This document shows positions 7,544-15,412 of a stretch of 45,762 nt of DNA, piece after piece (positions within the stretch are counted from its first letter, which is position 1; the number at the start of each line of letters is the position of its first letter). The notes under the pieces are model-generated. The model saw nothing but the letters and a program-made list of their open reading frames with translations. It ran no database searches and was not told where the DNA came from. Location: NCBI GenBank assembly GCA_038257015.1, contig JBBSJS010000001.1, forward strand, positions 1-45,762. The letters run 5' to 3'. The translations under genes and the position numbers were made by a program. The DNA comes from UBA920 sp038257015. GTDB taxonomy: Bacteria > Patescibacteriota > Doudnabacteria > UBA920.

Positions 7544-8827
7544 TTATTTTTCTTCGGGTTGATCTTCTGCAACAATATCGTGCGGTGGGGCAACTTCAAT
7601 TTCTTCGTGGCTTTGTTGCGCGTCGGTAAGTTCTTCGTTTGATTCAATTTCATTACCAGCTGTAATATTTTCTTCGTTTGTTGACTCTGCAGCATCAATT
7701 GAAACTTCAGTATTTTCTTGAGCTGATTCAGAAGTTGCTTCGCTGTTTTCTACAATTTCAGTTTCTGCTTCAACAACAGCTTCTTGACCAACATTTTCCT
7801 GACTGATATCAATCTTCCAGTTAGTTAAGCGAGCAGCCAAACGAACATTTTGACCAGCTTTACCAATCGCTAAAGACAATTGATCTTCAAGCACACCCAC
7901 TTTAGCTTCTTGAGTATCATAATCTAGTTGAACATTGATAATTTTAGCAGGAGATAAAGCGTTGGCAATAAACTTTACGGCATCGTCGCTCCATTCGATG
8001 ATGTCGATCTTCTCGCCACCAAGTTCAGCCATAATAGTTTGTACGCGAGTACCTTTTTGGCCAACACAAGCACCGATAGGATCGATTCCCTCTTGAGTAG
8101 AGATAACTGCAATTTTAGAACGGCTTCCCGCTTCACGAGCTACGGCTTTCATTTCAACAGTACCGTTGAAAATTTCTGGAACTTCCATTTCAAACATTTT
8201 TCTAACTATATCTGGATGACTACGAGACAAAGTAATCTTTGGACCCTTGTTTGCAGGTTCAACGTGAAGGATCAAGACTTTTACTCTCTGACCAACATCA
8301 TAGTTTTCTCCACGAATTTGTTCAGAAGGAAATAGTACACCCACCGCTTTACCTAAGTCTACTAGTACAGTGTCGCCTTCAACTCGTTGCACAACACCAT
8401 TTACCAAGGTGCGCTCTTTGGACTTGAAGTCTGAGAATTGAACATTGCGTTCTGCTTCACGAAGTTTTTGAATGATTACTTGCTTTGCAGTTTGAGCAGC
8501 GATACGACCAAAAGTCACACCGTCTTCTGGTGTAATCTCTATGCGAATCACTTCGCCGATGGTTGCATCTTTCTTATTTTGTTTAGCTGTCTCTAAGTCC
8601 CACTCTTTTTGAGAATCTTCAACTTCTGCTACAACAGTTTTTTCGTCAAAGATTTTTGCACCAAGATTTTCAGTTTCAAATTCTACGATAATGTTCTGAT
8701 CTTTTTCAGCATAATCTTTACGATAAGCCGCGGCTAAAGACGCCTCAATCATTTCAATGAGTTCTTTTCTCGATACACCTTTTTCCTCTTCGATTTGTTG
8801 AAGAGCTTGTTCAAATTGGTCGTTCAT
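7544..8827 (-). CDS. nusA: Transcription termination/antitermination factor NusA
   Basis: The 427-residue protein has the NusA order: N-terminal RNA polymerase-binding domain, an S1 domain around VNGVVQRVEGDTVLVDLG, and two KH domains (IGACVGQKGTRVQTIMAEL and LAIGKAGQNVRLAARL). It binds RNA polymerase and nascent RNA and governs pausing, termination and rRNA antitermination. After the KH domains the usual C-terminal repeats are replaced by a tail of about 90 residues rich in Glu, Ser, Thr and Ala. The start is placed at ATG 8827, the family-typical N-terminus; an upstream in-frame ATG at 8860 would add 11 residues and lies in a hairpin loop. rimP and infB, its usual neighbours, are absent here. 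Confidence 0.96.
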   Translation of the reverse strand: MNDQFEQALQQIEEEKGVSRKELIEMIEASLAAAYRKDYAEKDQNIIVEFETENLGAKIFDEKTVVAEVEDSQKEWDLETAKQNKKDATIGEVIRIEITPEDGVTFGRIAAQTAKQVIIQKLREAERNVQFSDFKSKERTLVNGVVQRVEGDTVLVDLGKAVGVLFPSEQIRGENYDVGQRVKVLILHVEPANKGPKITLSRSHPDIVRKMFEMEVPEIFNGTVEMKAVAREAGSRSKIAVISTQEGIDPIGACVGQKGTRVQTIMAELGGEKIDIIEWSDDAVKFIANALSPAKIINVQLDYDTQEAKVGVLEDQLSLAIGKAGQNVRLAARLTNWKIDISQENVGQEAVVEAETEIVENSEATSESAQENTEVSIDAAESTNEENITAGNEIESNEELTDAQQSHEEIEVAPPHDIVAEDQPEEK

Positions 8828-8874
8828 CGTCTTGTTTGGAGTGGAAAACCCTGCTGGCATTTTTGGGTTTTCAC
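8824..8874 (-). promoter_or_regulatory. Hairpin and possible 16-codon upstream frame at the nusA start
   Basis: AGTGAAAACCC pairs with GGGTTTTCCACT (one bulged base) over 11 bp just before nusA. A GTG at 8874, after GGGGAGG, opens a 16-codon frame whose TGA overlaps the nusA ATG at 8827 (ATGA). This would allow coupled or autoregulated translation. The GTG is only two bases from GGAGG, so the frame is uncertain. Confidence 0.35.
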
Positions 8875-8965
8875 TGCCTCCCCTTTCCTTAGTATTCCTG
8901 ATCGTGAACTAAATTCGCCGGCTCGGAATAACTATGAGTATTTAGTTGTTTAGGTCGTGAGGGTT

Positions 8966-8990
8966 AAAAAAAGAATGAGCGACTGCTCAT
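8966..8990 (-). terminator. Intrinsic terminator of yraN
   Basis: ATGAGC/GCTCAT stem with loop AGTC followed by TCTTTTTTT on the minus strand. The stem overlaps the yraN TGA stop codon. Confidence 0.8.
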
Positions 8991-9391
8991 CCGTTTCTAG
9001 ACTCTACGGCATTTGAAATAATTATAACACTTTTTCTTTGCCTGTCAATGCCTGAGACTTCGATGAGACACACATCAATCTGTGGTTGGAGTTTTTGATA
9101 CACCGGGAATGTCTGTAAAAAGAAGGCTACAGCTCTAAGTAATTTCTGTTGTTTAAAATAGTTTACGGATTCTACTCCCGTGCCGAATTTAGAAACTTCA
9201 CCACTGCGCGTTTTTACTTCTACAAATATTATGTTTTGGTCTTTTAACGCTATAAAATCGATTTCCCCTAAACGCTTACCTTTTTTGTTAAAGTAATTCC
9301 GGTGCAAAATTTTGTGACCTAATTTTTTATAACGTTTTGCGGCTTCTAACTCTCCCCACTCGCCAAGACTTAACTGCTTTTTGCTGAACAT
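8987..9391 (-). CDS. yraN: UPF0102 family protein (YraN)
   Basis: The 134-residue protein matches the UPF0102 family: LGEWGELEAAKRYKKLGHKIL at the N-terminus, then GEIDFIALK and IIFVEVKTR, whose Glu43, Asp45, Glu58 and Lys60 resemble the E-D-ExK arrangement of Holliday-junction-resolvase-like nucleases. The biochemical function of the family is not firmly established. The start is ATG 9391, preceded at exactly six bases by TATCAT, which suggests a leaderless mRNA; a TTG two codons earlier is less likely. In many bacteria yraN lies near rnhB or rplS, but here it stands between nusA and a membrane protein, with its own promoter and terminator. Confidence 0.92.
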   Translation of the reverse strand: MFSKKQLSLGEWGELEAAKRYKKLGHKILHRNYFNKKGKRLGEIDFIALKDQNIIFVEVKTRSGEVSKFGTGVESVNYFKQQKLLRAVAFFLQTFPVYQKLQPQIDVCLIEVSGIDRQRKSVIIISNAVESRNG

Positions 9392-9397
9392 GTTCAA

Positions 9398-9403
9398 ATG
9401 ATA
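9398..9403 (-). promoter_or_regulatory. -10 box of a probable leaderless mRNA (yraN)
   Basis: TATCAT on the minus strand, six bases, then ATG. No ribosome-binding site is present. Confidence 0.45.
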
Positions 9404-9421
9404 GCAAGTTGTAGTTCAAGA

Positions 9422-9457
9422 AAATATAAAAACTCCAGAGTTTTATTTCTGGAGTTT
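9422..9457 (-). terminator. Intrinsic terminator of the 9465-9866 gene
   Basis: AAACTCCAGA/TCTGGAGTTT with an eight-base loop and TTTATATTTT downstream on the minus strand. Confidence 0.85.
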
Positions 9458-9464
9458 GGAAAAC

Positions 9465-9866
9465 TTATTTTAAGTATTTTTCTTTCTGTTGTTGTTTTGC
9501 GTATACCGCCATGTCGGAAGGATATTTGAAAATTAGATACCGTAACGGCCACATTGACCAGACAACAGCAATCAACAAAATTACCAAAGCAACAATTCTT
9601 GTGCCCAGCGAATCGGCTAACTGATATCTAAGTCCGAACCAAATGATTTCTAGAAAACCGATTGTGAAAAGTAAGTGGATGAAATCAGTAGCGGATTTTT
9701 TCAAATACGGATTTTTTTCATTAGCTCTATAAAGCATCAAGCCAATCGCAACTATTACCATCAGTCCACCAATTAGCAAAAATAGCCAATCAATTTTCTT
9801 AAGATCAATTCGATCTACTCTAAACCACAAATTAAAACTAAATAGTTCTGCCCAATTAATCTGCAT
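9465..9866 (-). CDS. Small membrane protein, three predicted helices (133 aa)
   Basis: The protein has hydrophobic segments around residues 27-45 (WLFLLIGGLMVIVAIGLML), 63-80 (a Phe/Leu/Ile-rich helix ending in IIWFGL) and 89-113 (VALVILLIAVVWSMW), with a charged, Lys-rich C-terminus. It has no signal peptide cleavage site and no known motif, so it is a cytoplasmic-membrane protein of unknown role. The terminator on its 3' side and another one just upstream make it a single-gene unit. No clear Shine-Dalgarno sequence precedes the ATG, which is common for genes in this window. Confidence 0.75.
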   Translation of the reverse strand: MQINWAELFSFNLWFRVDRIDLKKIDWLFLLIGGLMVIVAIGLMLYRANEKNPYLKKSATDFIHLLFTIGFLEIIWFGLRYQLADSLGTRIVALVILLIAVVWSMWPLRYLIFKYPSDMAVYAKQQQKEKYLK

Positions 9867-9933
9867 ATATCTTTCAATTGTTTAATTAATACTAAGTTAT
9901 TCTAGTGCGTTTTTTACAATTTATCAAGGGCAT

Positions 9934-9963
9934 TTTAAAAGAGAGCCCAGACTAGGCTCTCTT
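9934..9963 (-). terminator. Intrinsic terminator of the rny-ymdB-methyltransferase operon
   Basis: AAGAGAGCC(TA)/(GG)GGCTCTCTT hairpin followed by TTTAAAA on the minus strand, 14 nt after the methyltransferase stop codon. Confidence 0.8.
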
Positions 9964-9976
9964 GATTGAATACACT

Positions 9977-10501
9977 TTATTTTTCGAATACAACTGCGTA
10001 ATGATACGAGTCGGCATCGATATGTTTGATTTTTCTCATGCCTAGCGCTTCAAGCTCCTTTGACAAAGTTGTTTCATCTAGTCGCTTTTCTACGGCGGGA
10101 CCAAATGGAGTGTGTTCTTTTTTCCATTCTACAGCTAGCAACCTTCCGCCCGATTTCAATAATCCATATGAAGTTTTTAGTAACTGTTTCAAGTCATGAA
10201 TCTCGTGCAAGATACTTGCCAGAATTACTGCGTCACAACTTGTATTTTCGATATCTGCTAATGGCCGATCTAAATCGGCTAATACTAATTGAATATTCTT
10301 GATGCCTTGTTGATTAGCTGCGGATTGGGTCGCTGCAAGTTTTTCTTCTTGAACATCTACAGCGTAAGCCAGGCCATCACTACCAACTATTTTTGCAGCA
10401 GCAATCGCGTAAAAGCCTGAACCTGAACCAAGGTCAGCGACCTTAGCGCCACCTTTAAGACCTATTTGGGCGACAACAGTTTGTGGATTGATAAATTTCA
10501 T
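9977..10501 (-). CDS. Class I SAM-dependent methyltransferase
   Basis: The 174-residue protein has the Rossmann-fold methyltransferase motifs: motif I VADLGSGSGF (21-30) that binds S-adenosylmethionine, an acidic end of strand beta2 in AYAVDVQ, motif post-I around LVLADLDRPL, and the DAVILASILHEI strand-helix of motif II. This is the size of a bare catalytic domain of the Methyltransf_11/25 kind. The substrate cannot be inferred. It is the last gene of the operon that begins with rny, 37 nt after ymdB, and a terminator follows. No Shine-Dalgarno sequence is obvious before the ATG. Confidence 0.88.
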   Translation of the reverse strand: MKFINPQTVVAQIGLKGGAKVADLGSGSGFYAIAAAKIVGSDGLAYAVDVQEEKLAATQSAANQQGIKNIQLVLADLDRPLADIENTSCDAVILASILHEIHDLKQLLKTSYGLLKSGGRLLAVEWKKEHTPFGPAVEKRLDETTLSKELEALGMRKIKHIDADSYHYAVVFEK

Positions 10502-10538
10502 ATATTTGTTTTAGATTTTGATTTCAAAATAAGTTGAG

Positions 10539-11339
10539 CTAGAAACTAGTCTCTGATTGCAGTCTTTGCAAACTGGTTATTTTTCCAGATTCAACTTCTA
10601 CTAGTAGCGCATTCACAATGGCTGGTCCACTTTCTGGTAAATCCATTCTGAACTTTCCTTCATCTAAGAATGGTTTTAAGGCGTTTTCTGGAAGTGCTCC
10701 AAGAACAGAATCTTTTGCGCCTGTCATACCGATATCAGTTTGATAAGCTGTGCCTTTGGGAAGAATTTTTGTATCTGCGGTTGGCACATGAGTGTGGGTG
10801 CCATAGACAATAGTTGCTCTGCCGTCTGTGTGCCATCCGAAAGCATTTTTCTCGCTTGTCGCTTCAGCGTGTAAATCTACAATGATTATATCATCTTTTC
10901 CAGCCTCTTGGTTGAAAATCCTATCAAACTCAAAAAAAGGATTACCAATTTCACCACGAAACTGGGTCTCAAAAAATACTTTACCACCTAAATTTATAAC
11001 TAGGTATTGTTGATTGTTTTTCGCAAAGCGGTAAAAACCTTGACCAGGGTATTCACCAATGTAGTTAGCCGGTCTAACAATGTTGTGGAATTTATCAAAA
11101 CACTCTTCAGCTCTTGGACCTGTATCAAAAACGTGATTACCAGAAGTAAAAGCGTCGATACCGAGTGTGTTTAGTTCGGAGATTGTTCCTTCAGTAATCC
11201 CTTTGCCGTGAGTTAGGTTTTCTACATTGGCGATCACCACATCAGGTTCATACTCTTCTCGCCACATAGGCAAAACCTGAGCGAGTGCAGTTCGCCCAGG
11301 TCGTCCCATAATATCACCGATGATTAAAATTTTTGCCAT
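10539..11339 (-). CDS. ymdB: YmdB family metallophosphoesterase
   Basis: The 266-residue protein matches the YmdB (TIGR00282) family along its length: GDIMGRPGR (8-16), ANVENLTHGKG, FTSGNHVFD, VDLHAEATSEK and YGTHTHVPTAD carry the metal-binding Asp, Glu, Asn and His residues of a binuclear metallophosphoesterase. The Bacillus homologue hydrolyses 2',3'-cyclic AMP and affects biofilm choice. Its ATG follows directly after the TAA of the ParB-like gene, so translation is probably coupled. The presence of rny in the same operon matches the rny-ymdB linkage known from Bacillus and supports a role in RNA turnover. Confidence 0.95.
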   Translation of the reverse strand: MAKILIIGDIMGRPGRTALAQVLPMWREEYEPDVVIANVENLTHGKGITEGTISELNTLGIDAFTSGNHVFDTGPRAEECFDKFHNIVRPANYIGEYPGQGFYRFAKNNQQYLVINLGGKVFFETQFRGEIGNPFFEFDRIFNQEAGKDDIIIVDLHAEATSEKNAFGWHTDGRATIVYGTHTHVPTADTKILPKGTAYQTDIGMTGAKDSVLGALPENALKPFLDEGKFRMDLPESGPAIVNALLVEVESGKITSLQRLQSETSF

Positions 11340-11795
11340 TTAATTTTCTACTACAGCGTCTTCCGGTAAGTTCTCCCAGCGCTGACATTTAATTGTTTCT
11401 TCTTTTGTAATTATCGCTTTCACTAATCGATGCATCCCATCAATAATATGGTACTCGTTACCATAAATCCAAATTGGATAAGATAAATCTGCGTCTAAGA
11501 TTTTTTTAACATGCTCAGTATAGAGTGGATTTTCTAAAGCTGATTCCCAATCTCGCAGTAGTTCGTACGGACCAAATGAATTTCCTTCAGCATCATTCCA
11601 GCAACGAAGACCTTCTTCCGTGGCTTCCATAAAATTTTCTACATCTACAATTTCTACAGGAAGTTCTTCTGAAAAGTTGCGCAATCGGTACACATCGTAC
11701 AACACTTGATTAACACGAGATGTATGAGTTCCCACTGTCCCATCAGGTAATTCCATACGCAATGGTCTACGCAAATTTTCTGGGGAGTTATTCAT
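11340..11795 (-). CDS. ParB/sulfiredoxin-like domain protein
   Basis: The 151-residue protein ends in a ParB N-terminal-like fold: DLSYPIWIYGNEYHIIDGMHRLVKA (residues 103-127) has the DGxHR motif (119-123) used by ParB-type CTPases and sulfiredoxins to bind nucleotide. The first 100 residues are acidic and unlike ParB. There is no helix-turn-helix or dimer domain, so it is not a chromosome-partition ParB. It may be a stand-alone nucleotide-binding or nuclease-like domain. It lies in the rny operon and its stop abuts the ymdB start, which suggests joint function or regulation with YmdB. No specific role can be assigned. Confidence 0.65.
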   Translation of the reverse strand: MNNSPENLRRPLRMELPDGTVGTHTSRVNQVLYDVYRLRNFSEELPVEIVDVENFMEATEEGLRCWNDAEGNSFGPYELLRDWESALENPLYTEHVKKILDADLSYPIWIYGNEYHIIDGMHRLVKAIITKEETIKCQRWENLPEDAVVEN

Positions 11796-11830
11796 GGTCT
11801 TACATGAGTTACTTAGTTGGTAAATGCATA

Positions 11831-12163
11831 TTATTGAATAACATTTAATTGTGATATCTGTGATAGTTGGTAAGCAAAGATCCCAAACATTATCACAACA
11901 GATACAATACCGCCTAAAGCAAATACTAAAGTACTTTTTTTAACTAATGAGTCATTCTTGCTTTGCCTCCAAAAGTAAAACATGACACACCAAGCAACTA
12001 AACTTATTATCGGAAGCACCAAACCGAAAGTTCTAAGATTTAGATAAGGTGGCAAGCCTGTTTTAAACATAAACATGATAACCGTTATTAGAAATGAACT
12101 TATTGGGACTATAATTAATCCTGCAATGAAATCAGAGAGATACTTCAAGCTTGACATGCTCAT
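11831..12163 (-). CDS. Small membrane protein, three predicted helices (110 aa)
   Basis: Hydrophobic segments lie near residues 11-33, 46-65 and 78-98, separated by short polar loops. The protein has no recognised domain. It starts eight bases after the rny stop codon and is followed by the ParB-like and ymdB genes in the same direction, so it is probably co-transcribed with rny. RNase Y is membrane-anchored, and a small membrane partner would be plausible, but that is only inferred from position. Confidence 0.7.
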   Translation of the reverse strand: MSMSSLKYLSDFIAGLIIVPISSFLITVIMFMFKTGLPPYLNLRTFGLVLPIISLVAWCVMFYFWRQSKNDSLVKKSTLVFALGGIVSVVIMFGIFAYQLSQISQLNVIQ

Positions 12164-12171
12164 ATATTTAA

Positions 12172-13716
12172 TTATCTTGCATATTCAATTACTCTAAAGT
12201 CGCGGATTACATGAACACGGATTTCACCTGGGAATTTGAGTTCAGTTTCCAAACGATTAGCAATTTCGCGAGCCAACTTCTGACATGAGTAATCGTCTAA
12301 AGCATTTGGAGTAACAAACACACGGAGTTCACGACCACCTTGGATGGCATAAGTTTTTTCTACACCTTCAAATGAGTTTGCAATATCTTCCAAGTCAGTT
12401 AAGCGTTTGATGTAGTTTTCGAAACTATCTTTACGAGCACCAGGACGAGAGCCAGAAATACCATCAGCTGCATCTACAATCATCGCTTCTATAGATAGAG
12501 GGGCGTGATTTTTAGCTGCTTCGGACACATCAGTGTCGTGGTGATGAGATTCAATGGCTTCAATAACTTTTTCGTCCAGTCCGAACTTTTCAGCAATTCT
12601 GCGACCGATTTCCACATGAGTACCTTCCATATCTTGGTCCAAAGCTTTTCCAATATCGTGAAGCAAAGCACCTTGTTTTACGATTGAAACATCGGCTTTC
12701 AAGTCTTCAGCAATTAACGCAGCAACTTTAGCCATCTCAATGGAGTGGCGTAAAATGTTTTGACCGTAAGAAGTACGGAACATTAAGCGACCGACAAGAT
12801 GAACCAATTTTGGCGGGAAGTTAGTAATTCCTAATTCATAAACAGTATCTTCACCAGCGCGTTTAATTTGATCATTGATTTCACCTTTGCTCTTTTCGTA
12901 AGCTTCTTCAATACGAGCTGGGTGGATACGCCCATCTTGTAAAAGTTTTTCTAAAGTGAGTTTGGCAATGTGACGGCGAATAGAGTTAAACCCAGAAATA
13001 ACTACTGTATCTGGTGAATCATCAATTAGAATTTCCACACCCATCAATTGTTCAAAGGCACGAATGTTACGACCTTCTTTACCGATGATGCGACCCTTCA
13101 TTTCTTCACTTGGAATCATCACTGTTGTAGTAGTTGACTCTGCAGTCACTTCTGTAGCCACGCGTTCAATTGCTTGAGCAACGATTTTACGAGCTTCTCT
13201 ATCAGCAGTTTCGTGAGCTTCGTTAAGAAGTTTGCGATGAAGTTTCATCATTTCATCTTTGATGCCACGCTCAGCATTTTCCATCAATACTACGCTTGCC
13301 TCTTCACGAGTCATCCCAGCAATTTTCTCTAAATTAGATAACTGTTTGGCTTTTAACTCTTTTACTTCTTCTTCACTTGCACGCAAAGTTTCTGCACGGG
13401 CGTCTAAATCGGAAGCCTTCTTATCTAAGTTACTTGCTTTAGTATCGAGATCTTTTTCTTTGCGATCGATGCGTTCTTCAAAACGAACAATTTGGTTACG
13501 AAAATCAGCTTCTGCTTTTTTGGATTCTTCAGTTAGCTTAACTGCTTGAGTTTTAGCCTCTAAAAGAATTTCTTTTTCTTTAGCTTTGGCTTCTTCCAAC
13601 ATTTTTTCAGCACGACTTTCTGCGCTGGAAATCTTTTTGGAAGCCATGGATTGGCGGATGAAATAGCCGAGAGCTACTCCAGCACCCAAACCTAGTAGGA
13701 TATAAATAATAGTCAT
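12172..13716 (-). CDS. rny: Ribonuclease Y
   Basis: The 514-residue protein has the RNase Y architecture: an N-terminal membrane anchor (TIIYILLGLGAGVALGYFI, residues 2-20), a long charged coiled coil (about 30-150), a KH domain with GRIIGKEGRNIRAFE, and an HD domain with HDIGKALDQD and the SHHHDTD metal ligands. It is the membrane-bound endonuclease that starts mRNA decay in bacteria without RNase E. The start is ATG 13716, supported by AAGGTG six bases upstream and by the position of the anchor; a TTG at 13743 would add nine residues. A leader of about 240 nt precedes it. Membrane protein, ParB-like, ymdB and methyltransferase genes follow. Confidence 0.97.
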   Translation of the reverse strand: MTIIYILLGLGAGVALGYFIRQSMASKKISSAESRAEKMLEEAKAKEKEILLEAKTQAVKLTEESKKAEADFRNQIVRFEERIDRKEKDLDTKASNLDKKASDLDARAETLRASEEEVKELKAKQLSNLEKIAGMTREEASVVLMENAERGIKDEMMKLHRKLLNEAHETADREARKIVAQAIERVATEVTAESTTTTVMIPSEEMKGRIIGKEGRNIRAFEQLMGVEILIDDSPDTVVISGFNSIRRHIAKLTLEKLLQDGRIHPARIEEAYEKSKGEINDQIKRAGEDTVYELGITNFPPKLVHLVGRLMFRTSYGQNILRHSIEMAKVAALIAEDLKADVSIVKQGALLHDIGKALDQDMEGTHVEIGRRIAEKFGLDEKVIEAIESHHHDTDVSEAAKNHAPLSIEAMIVDAADGISGSRPGARKDSFENYIKRLTDLEDIANSFEGVEKTYAIQGGRELRVFVTPNALDDYSCQKLAREIANRLETELKFPGEIRVHVIRDFRVIEYAR

Positions 13717-13964
13717 AAAAAACACCTTACTTCCGAAAAGCAAAGTGCTTGGCTACCTAACGGTAATTCAATTTGGTTATCAACTAAGCACGAAAAAACT
13801 AGGCCTAGTTGCCGAGTGGGAAACTTACTGGAGAAAGCTGTAAGCCAGCTCCGAAAAATCTTTTAAATTGAGTCAAAAGGTTTAGATATAAGTTCATAAC
13901 GGATCGATTACACCAAGTACTTGCGATTACGGAAGGTTAATCATTATTAAACTTCAATAATGCG
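13717..13964 (-). promoter_or_regulatory. Long structured leader of rny
   Basis: About 240 nt of untranslated RNA precede rny. Visible elements are a GGAGCTG...CAGCTTTCTCC hairpin (about 13830-13854) and the palindrome AACTAGGCCTAGTT followed by TTTT (about 13795-13810), a weak terminator-like structure. I do not recognise a known riboswitch. RNase Y-class enzymes are often autoregulated through their leader, so this could be such a target. Confidence 0.4.
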
Positions 13965-13993
13965 ATTGTACCACACCAAAGCCTTGGGGTCAA
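13965..13993 (-). promoter_or_regulatory. Promoter of the rny operon
   Basis: TTGACC (13988-13993), a 17-nt spacer and TACAAT (13965-13970) on the minus strand. Confidence 0.8.
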
Positions 13994-14026
13994 ACTTGAT
14001 TACTGTCTGTAAATTGTTTGAAAAAT

Positions 14027-14047
14027 TGCTTTTAGACTTTAAAAGCA
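14027..14047 (+). promoter_or_regulatory. Inverted repeat at the peroxiredoxin promoter
   Basis: TGCTTTTA and TAAAAGCA are perfect 8-bp arms around GACTT. A possible promoter TTGCTT-N17-TAAGAT overlaps it, so it could be an operator for a redox-responsive repressor. A second palindrome GTAATTAATTAC lies at 14061-14072. No regulator is encoded nearby. Confidence 0.4.
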
Positions 14048-14087
14048 GTAAGATAAAAATGTAATTAATTACAGAGGAGATTTATAT

Positions 14088-14654
14088 ATGCACGATTCAT
14101 ACGACATTGAAGAGTTCGATTTAGTGCCAAAAGTTGGCCAAACCGCTCCAGTTTTTGAAGATTTACAAAGTTACCATAAAGGTGAGTTTCATAAATTATC
14201 GCTTGGTGATTATAAAGGAAAGTGGCTAGTGTTATTCTTTTACCCTCGCGACTTTACTTTTATTTGTCCGACAGAAATTGAAGAATTTGGAAAACTGTAC
14301 CCAGAATTCCAAAAACTTAATTGTGAAGTGTTAGGTGCCAGCACAGATAGTGAATATGCTCACAAAGCTTGGTACGAAACTGATGCGCGGCTAAAAGGTG
14401 TTGAATATCCGATTGTTGCAGACACAACCCAAGAACTCGCCGACATGTATGGAGTACTAGATGAAGATGGTAGCGCACAACGCGGTACTTTCGTAATCGA
14501 CCCTGAAGGAATTTTGCGATTCATGTTAGTTTCCGGCGATTCAGTCGGTCGCAACATTCAAGAAACTTTGCGCGTAGTTGAAGCAGCGCAAACTGGTGAA
14601 AAATGTCCTGCTAACTGGTCACAAGGCAAAGAAACTTTAGGCAAAGCAAGTTAA
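14088..14654 (+). CDS. Peroxiredoxin (AhpC-type 2-Cys)
   Basis: The 188-residue protein is a typical 2-Cys peroxiredoxin: peroxidatic Cys60 in FTFICPTEI with Pro53, Thr57 and Arg131-type partners, and resolving Cys173 in GEKCPANW near the C-terminus. It reduces hydrogen peroxide and organic hydroperoxides in the cytoplasm. The start is supported by AGAGGAGA upstream. It is the first gene of a plus-strand cluster with superoxide dismutase, so superoxide is converted to peroxide and then to water by neighbouring gene products. The dedicated reductase (AhpF or a thioredoxin) is not in the window. Confidence 0.97.
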   Translation: MHDSYDIEEFDLVPKVGQTAPVFEDLQSYHKGEFHKLSLGDYKGKWLVLFFYPRDFTFICPTEIEEFGKLYPEFQKLNCEVLGASTDSEYAHKAWYETDARLKGVEYPIVADTTQELADMYGVLDEDGSAQRGTFVIDPEGILRFMLVSGDSVGRNIQETLRVVEAAQTGEKCPANWSQGKETLGKAS

Positions 14655-14670
14655 TAATTCATAAATTTAA

Positions 14671-14787
14671 GGTTTTCAAATTTGAGCCAAGTTCAAGAAG
14701 CCAGTGAGTAATGAGCGAAGCGTAGTAGAAGCTACGGTGAGCGAGTAACGGAACTGGCGACAAAGAAATTGGCCAAATTTTAAAACC
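14671..14787 (+). repeat. Long-hairpin repeat, copy A
   Basis: About 117 nt between the peroxiredoxin and dismutase genes fold on themselves. Outer arms GGTTTTCAAATTTGAGCCAA and TTGGCCAAATTTTAAAACC pair, then GCCAGT/ACTGGC, and an apical CGTAG/CTACG stem. The core (CCAGTGAG, GAGCGAAGCGTAG, CTACGGTGAGCGAGT, CTGG-GACAAAGAAATT) recurs at 18431-18525 with compensatory changes in the arms. Confidence 0.75.
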
Positions 14788-14800
14788 GGATAGCAACATT

Positions 14801-15412
14801 ATGTATCAAGCAAAACAATTCGACAGCATCAATGGCGTAGCTGGTTTATCAGAACGCCAAATGCAAGAACATTACAAACTTTACGAAGGCTATATAAAAA
14901 AAGCTAACGAGATTACAGATAAACTTAAGACAGTAGACTACTCGACAGCAAACGCCACATATTCAGACTTACGAGCTTTAAAAATGGGCTACTCTTTTGC
15001 AGTAGATGCAATTAAGAGTCATGAACTTTTCTTTGAGAACATCTCAGGGCAAGGCGGTAAACCTGAAGGCTGGCTAGGCTCTGCAATCGAAAAGAACTTC
15101 GGTTCATACGAACGTTGGATGCAAGACATGAAGGCTACTGGAATTGCAGCTCGCGGTTGGGTGTGGTTTGCCTATGACTGGCAGAATGGAAGTTTATTCA
15201 ATTACCTTGGTGATGCGCATGACGCTTTTCCAATTTGGCACGCAACACCGTTAGTGGCACTAGATGTTTATGAACATGCTTACATGATCGACTACGGAGT
15301 TGCTCGTGCAGACTACATCGAAGCCTTCTTCAAGAATATAAACTGGGATGCTGCCGAGTCTTTGGTAACCAAAACTGCGATGGATAAAGCTGGTAATAAT
15401 TTCGCAGAATAA
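14801..15412 (+). CDS. Superoxide dismutase (Fe/Mn family)
   Basis: The 203-residue protein is an Fe/Mn superoxide dismutase. The four metal ligands can be placed as His24 in MQEHYKLYEGY, His74 in IKSHELFFENI, and Asp155 and His159 in LDVYEHAYMIDYG. Whether iron or manganese is used cannot be read from these motifs. The N-terminal helix is somewhat variant (AGLSERQMQEHY). It lies 146 nt after the peroxiredoxin gene, beyond a long hairpin repeat, and its stop codon shares a base with the ATG of the following NUDIX gene (TAATG). The cluster points to exposure to oxygen. Confidence 0.96.
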   Translation: MYQAKQFDSINGVAGLSERQMQEHYKLYEGYIKKANEITDKLKTVDYSTANATYSDLRALKMGYSFAVDAIKSHELFFENISGQGGKPEGWLGSAIEKNFGSYERWMQDMKATGIAARGWVWFAYDWQNGSLFNYLGDAHDAFPIWHATPLVALDVYEHAYMIDYGVARADYIEAFFKNINWDAAESLVTKTAMDKAGNNFAE

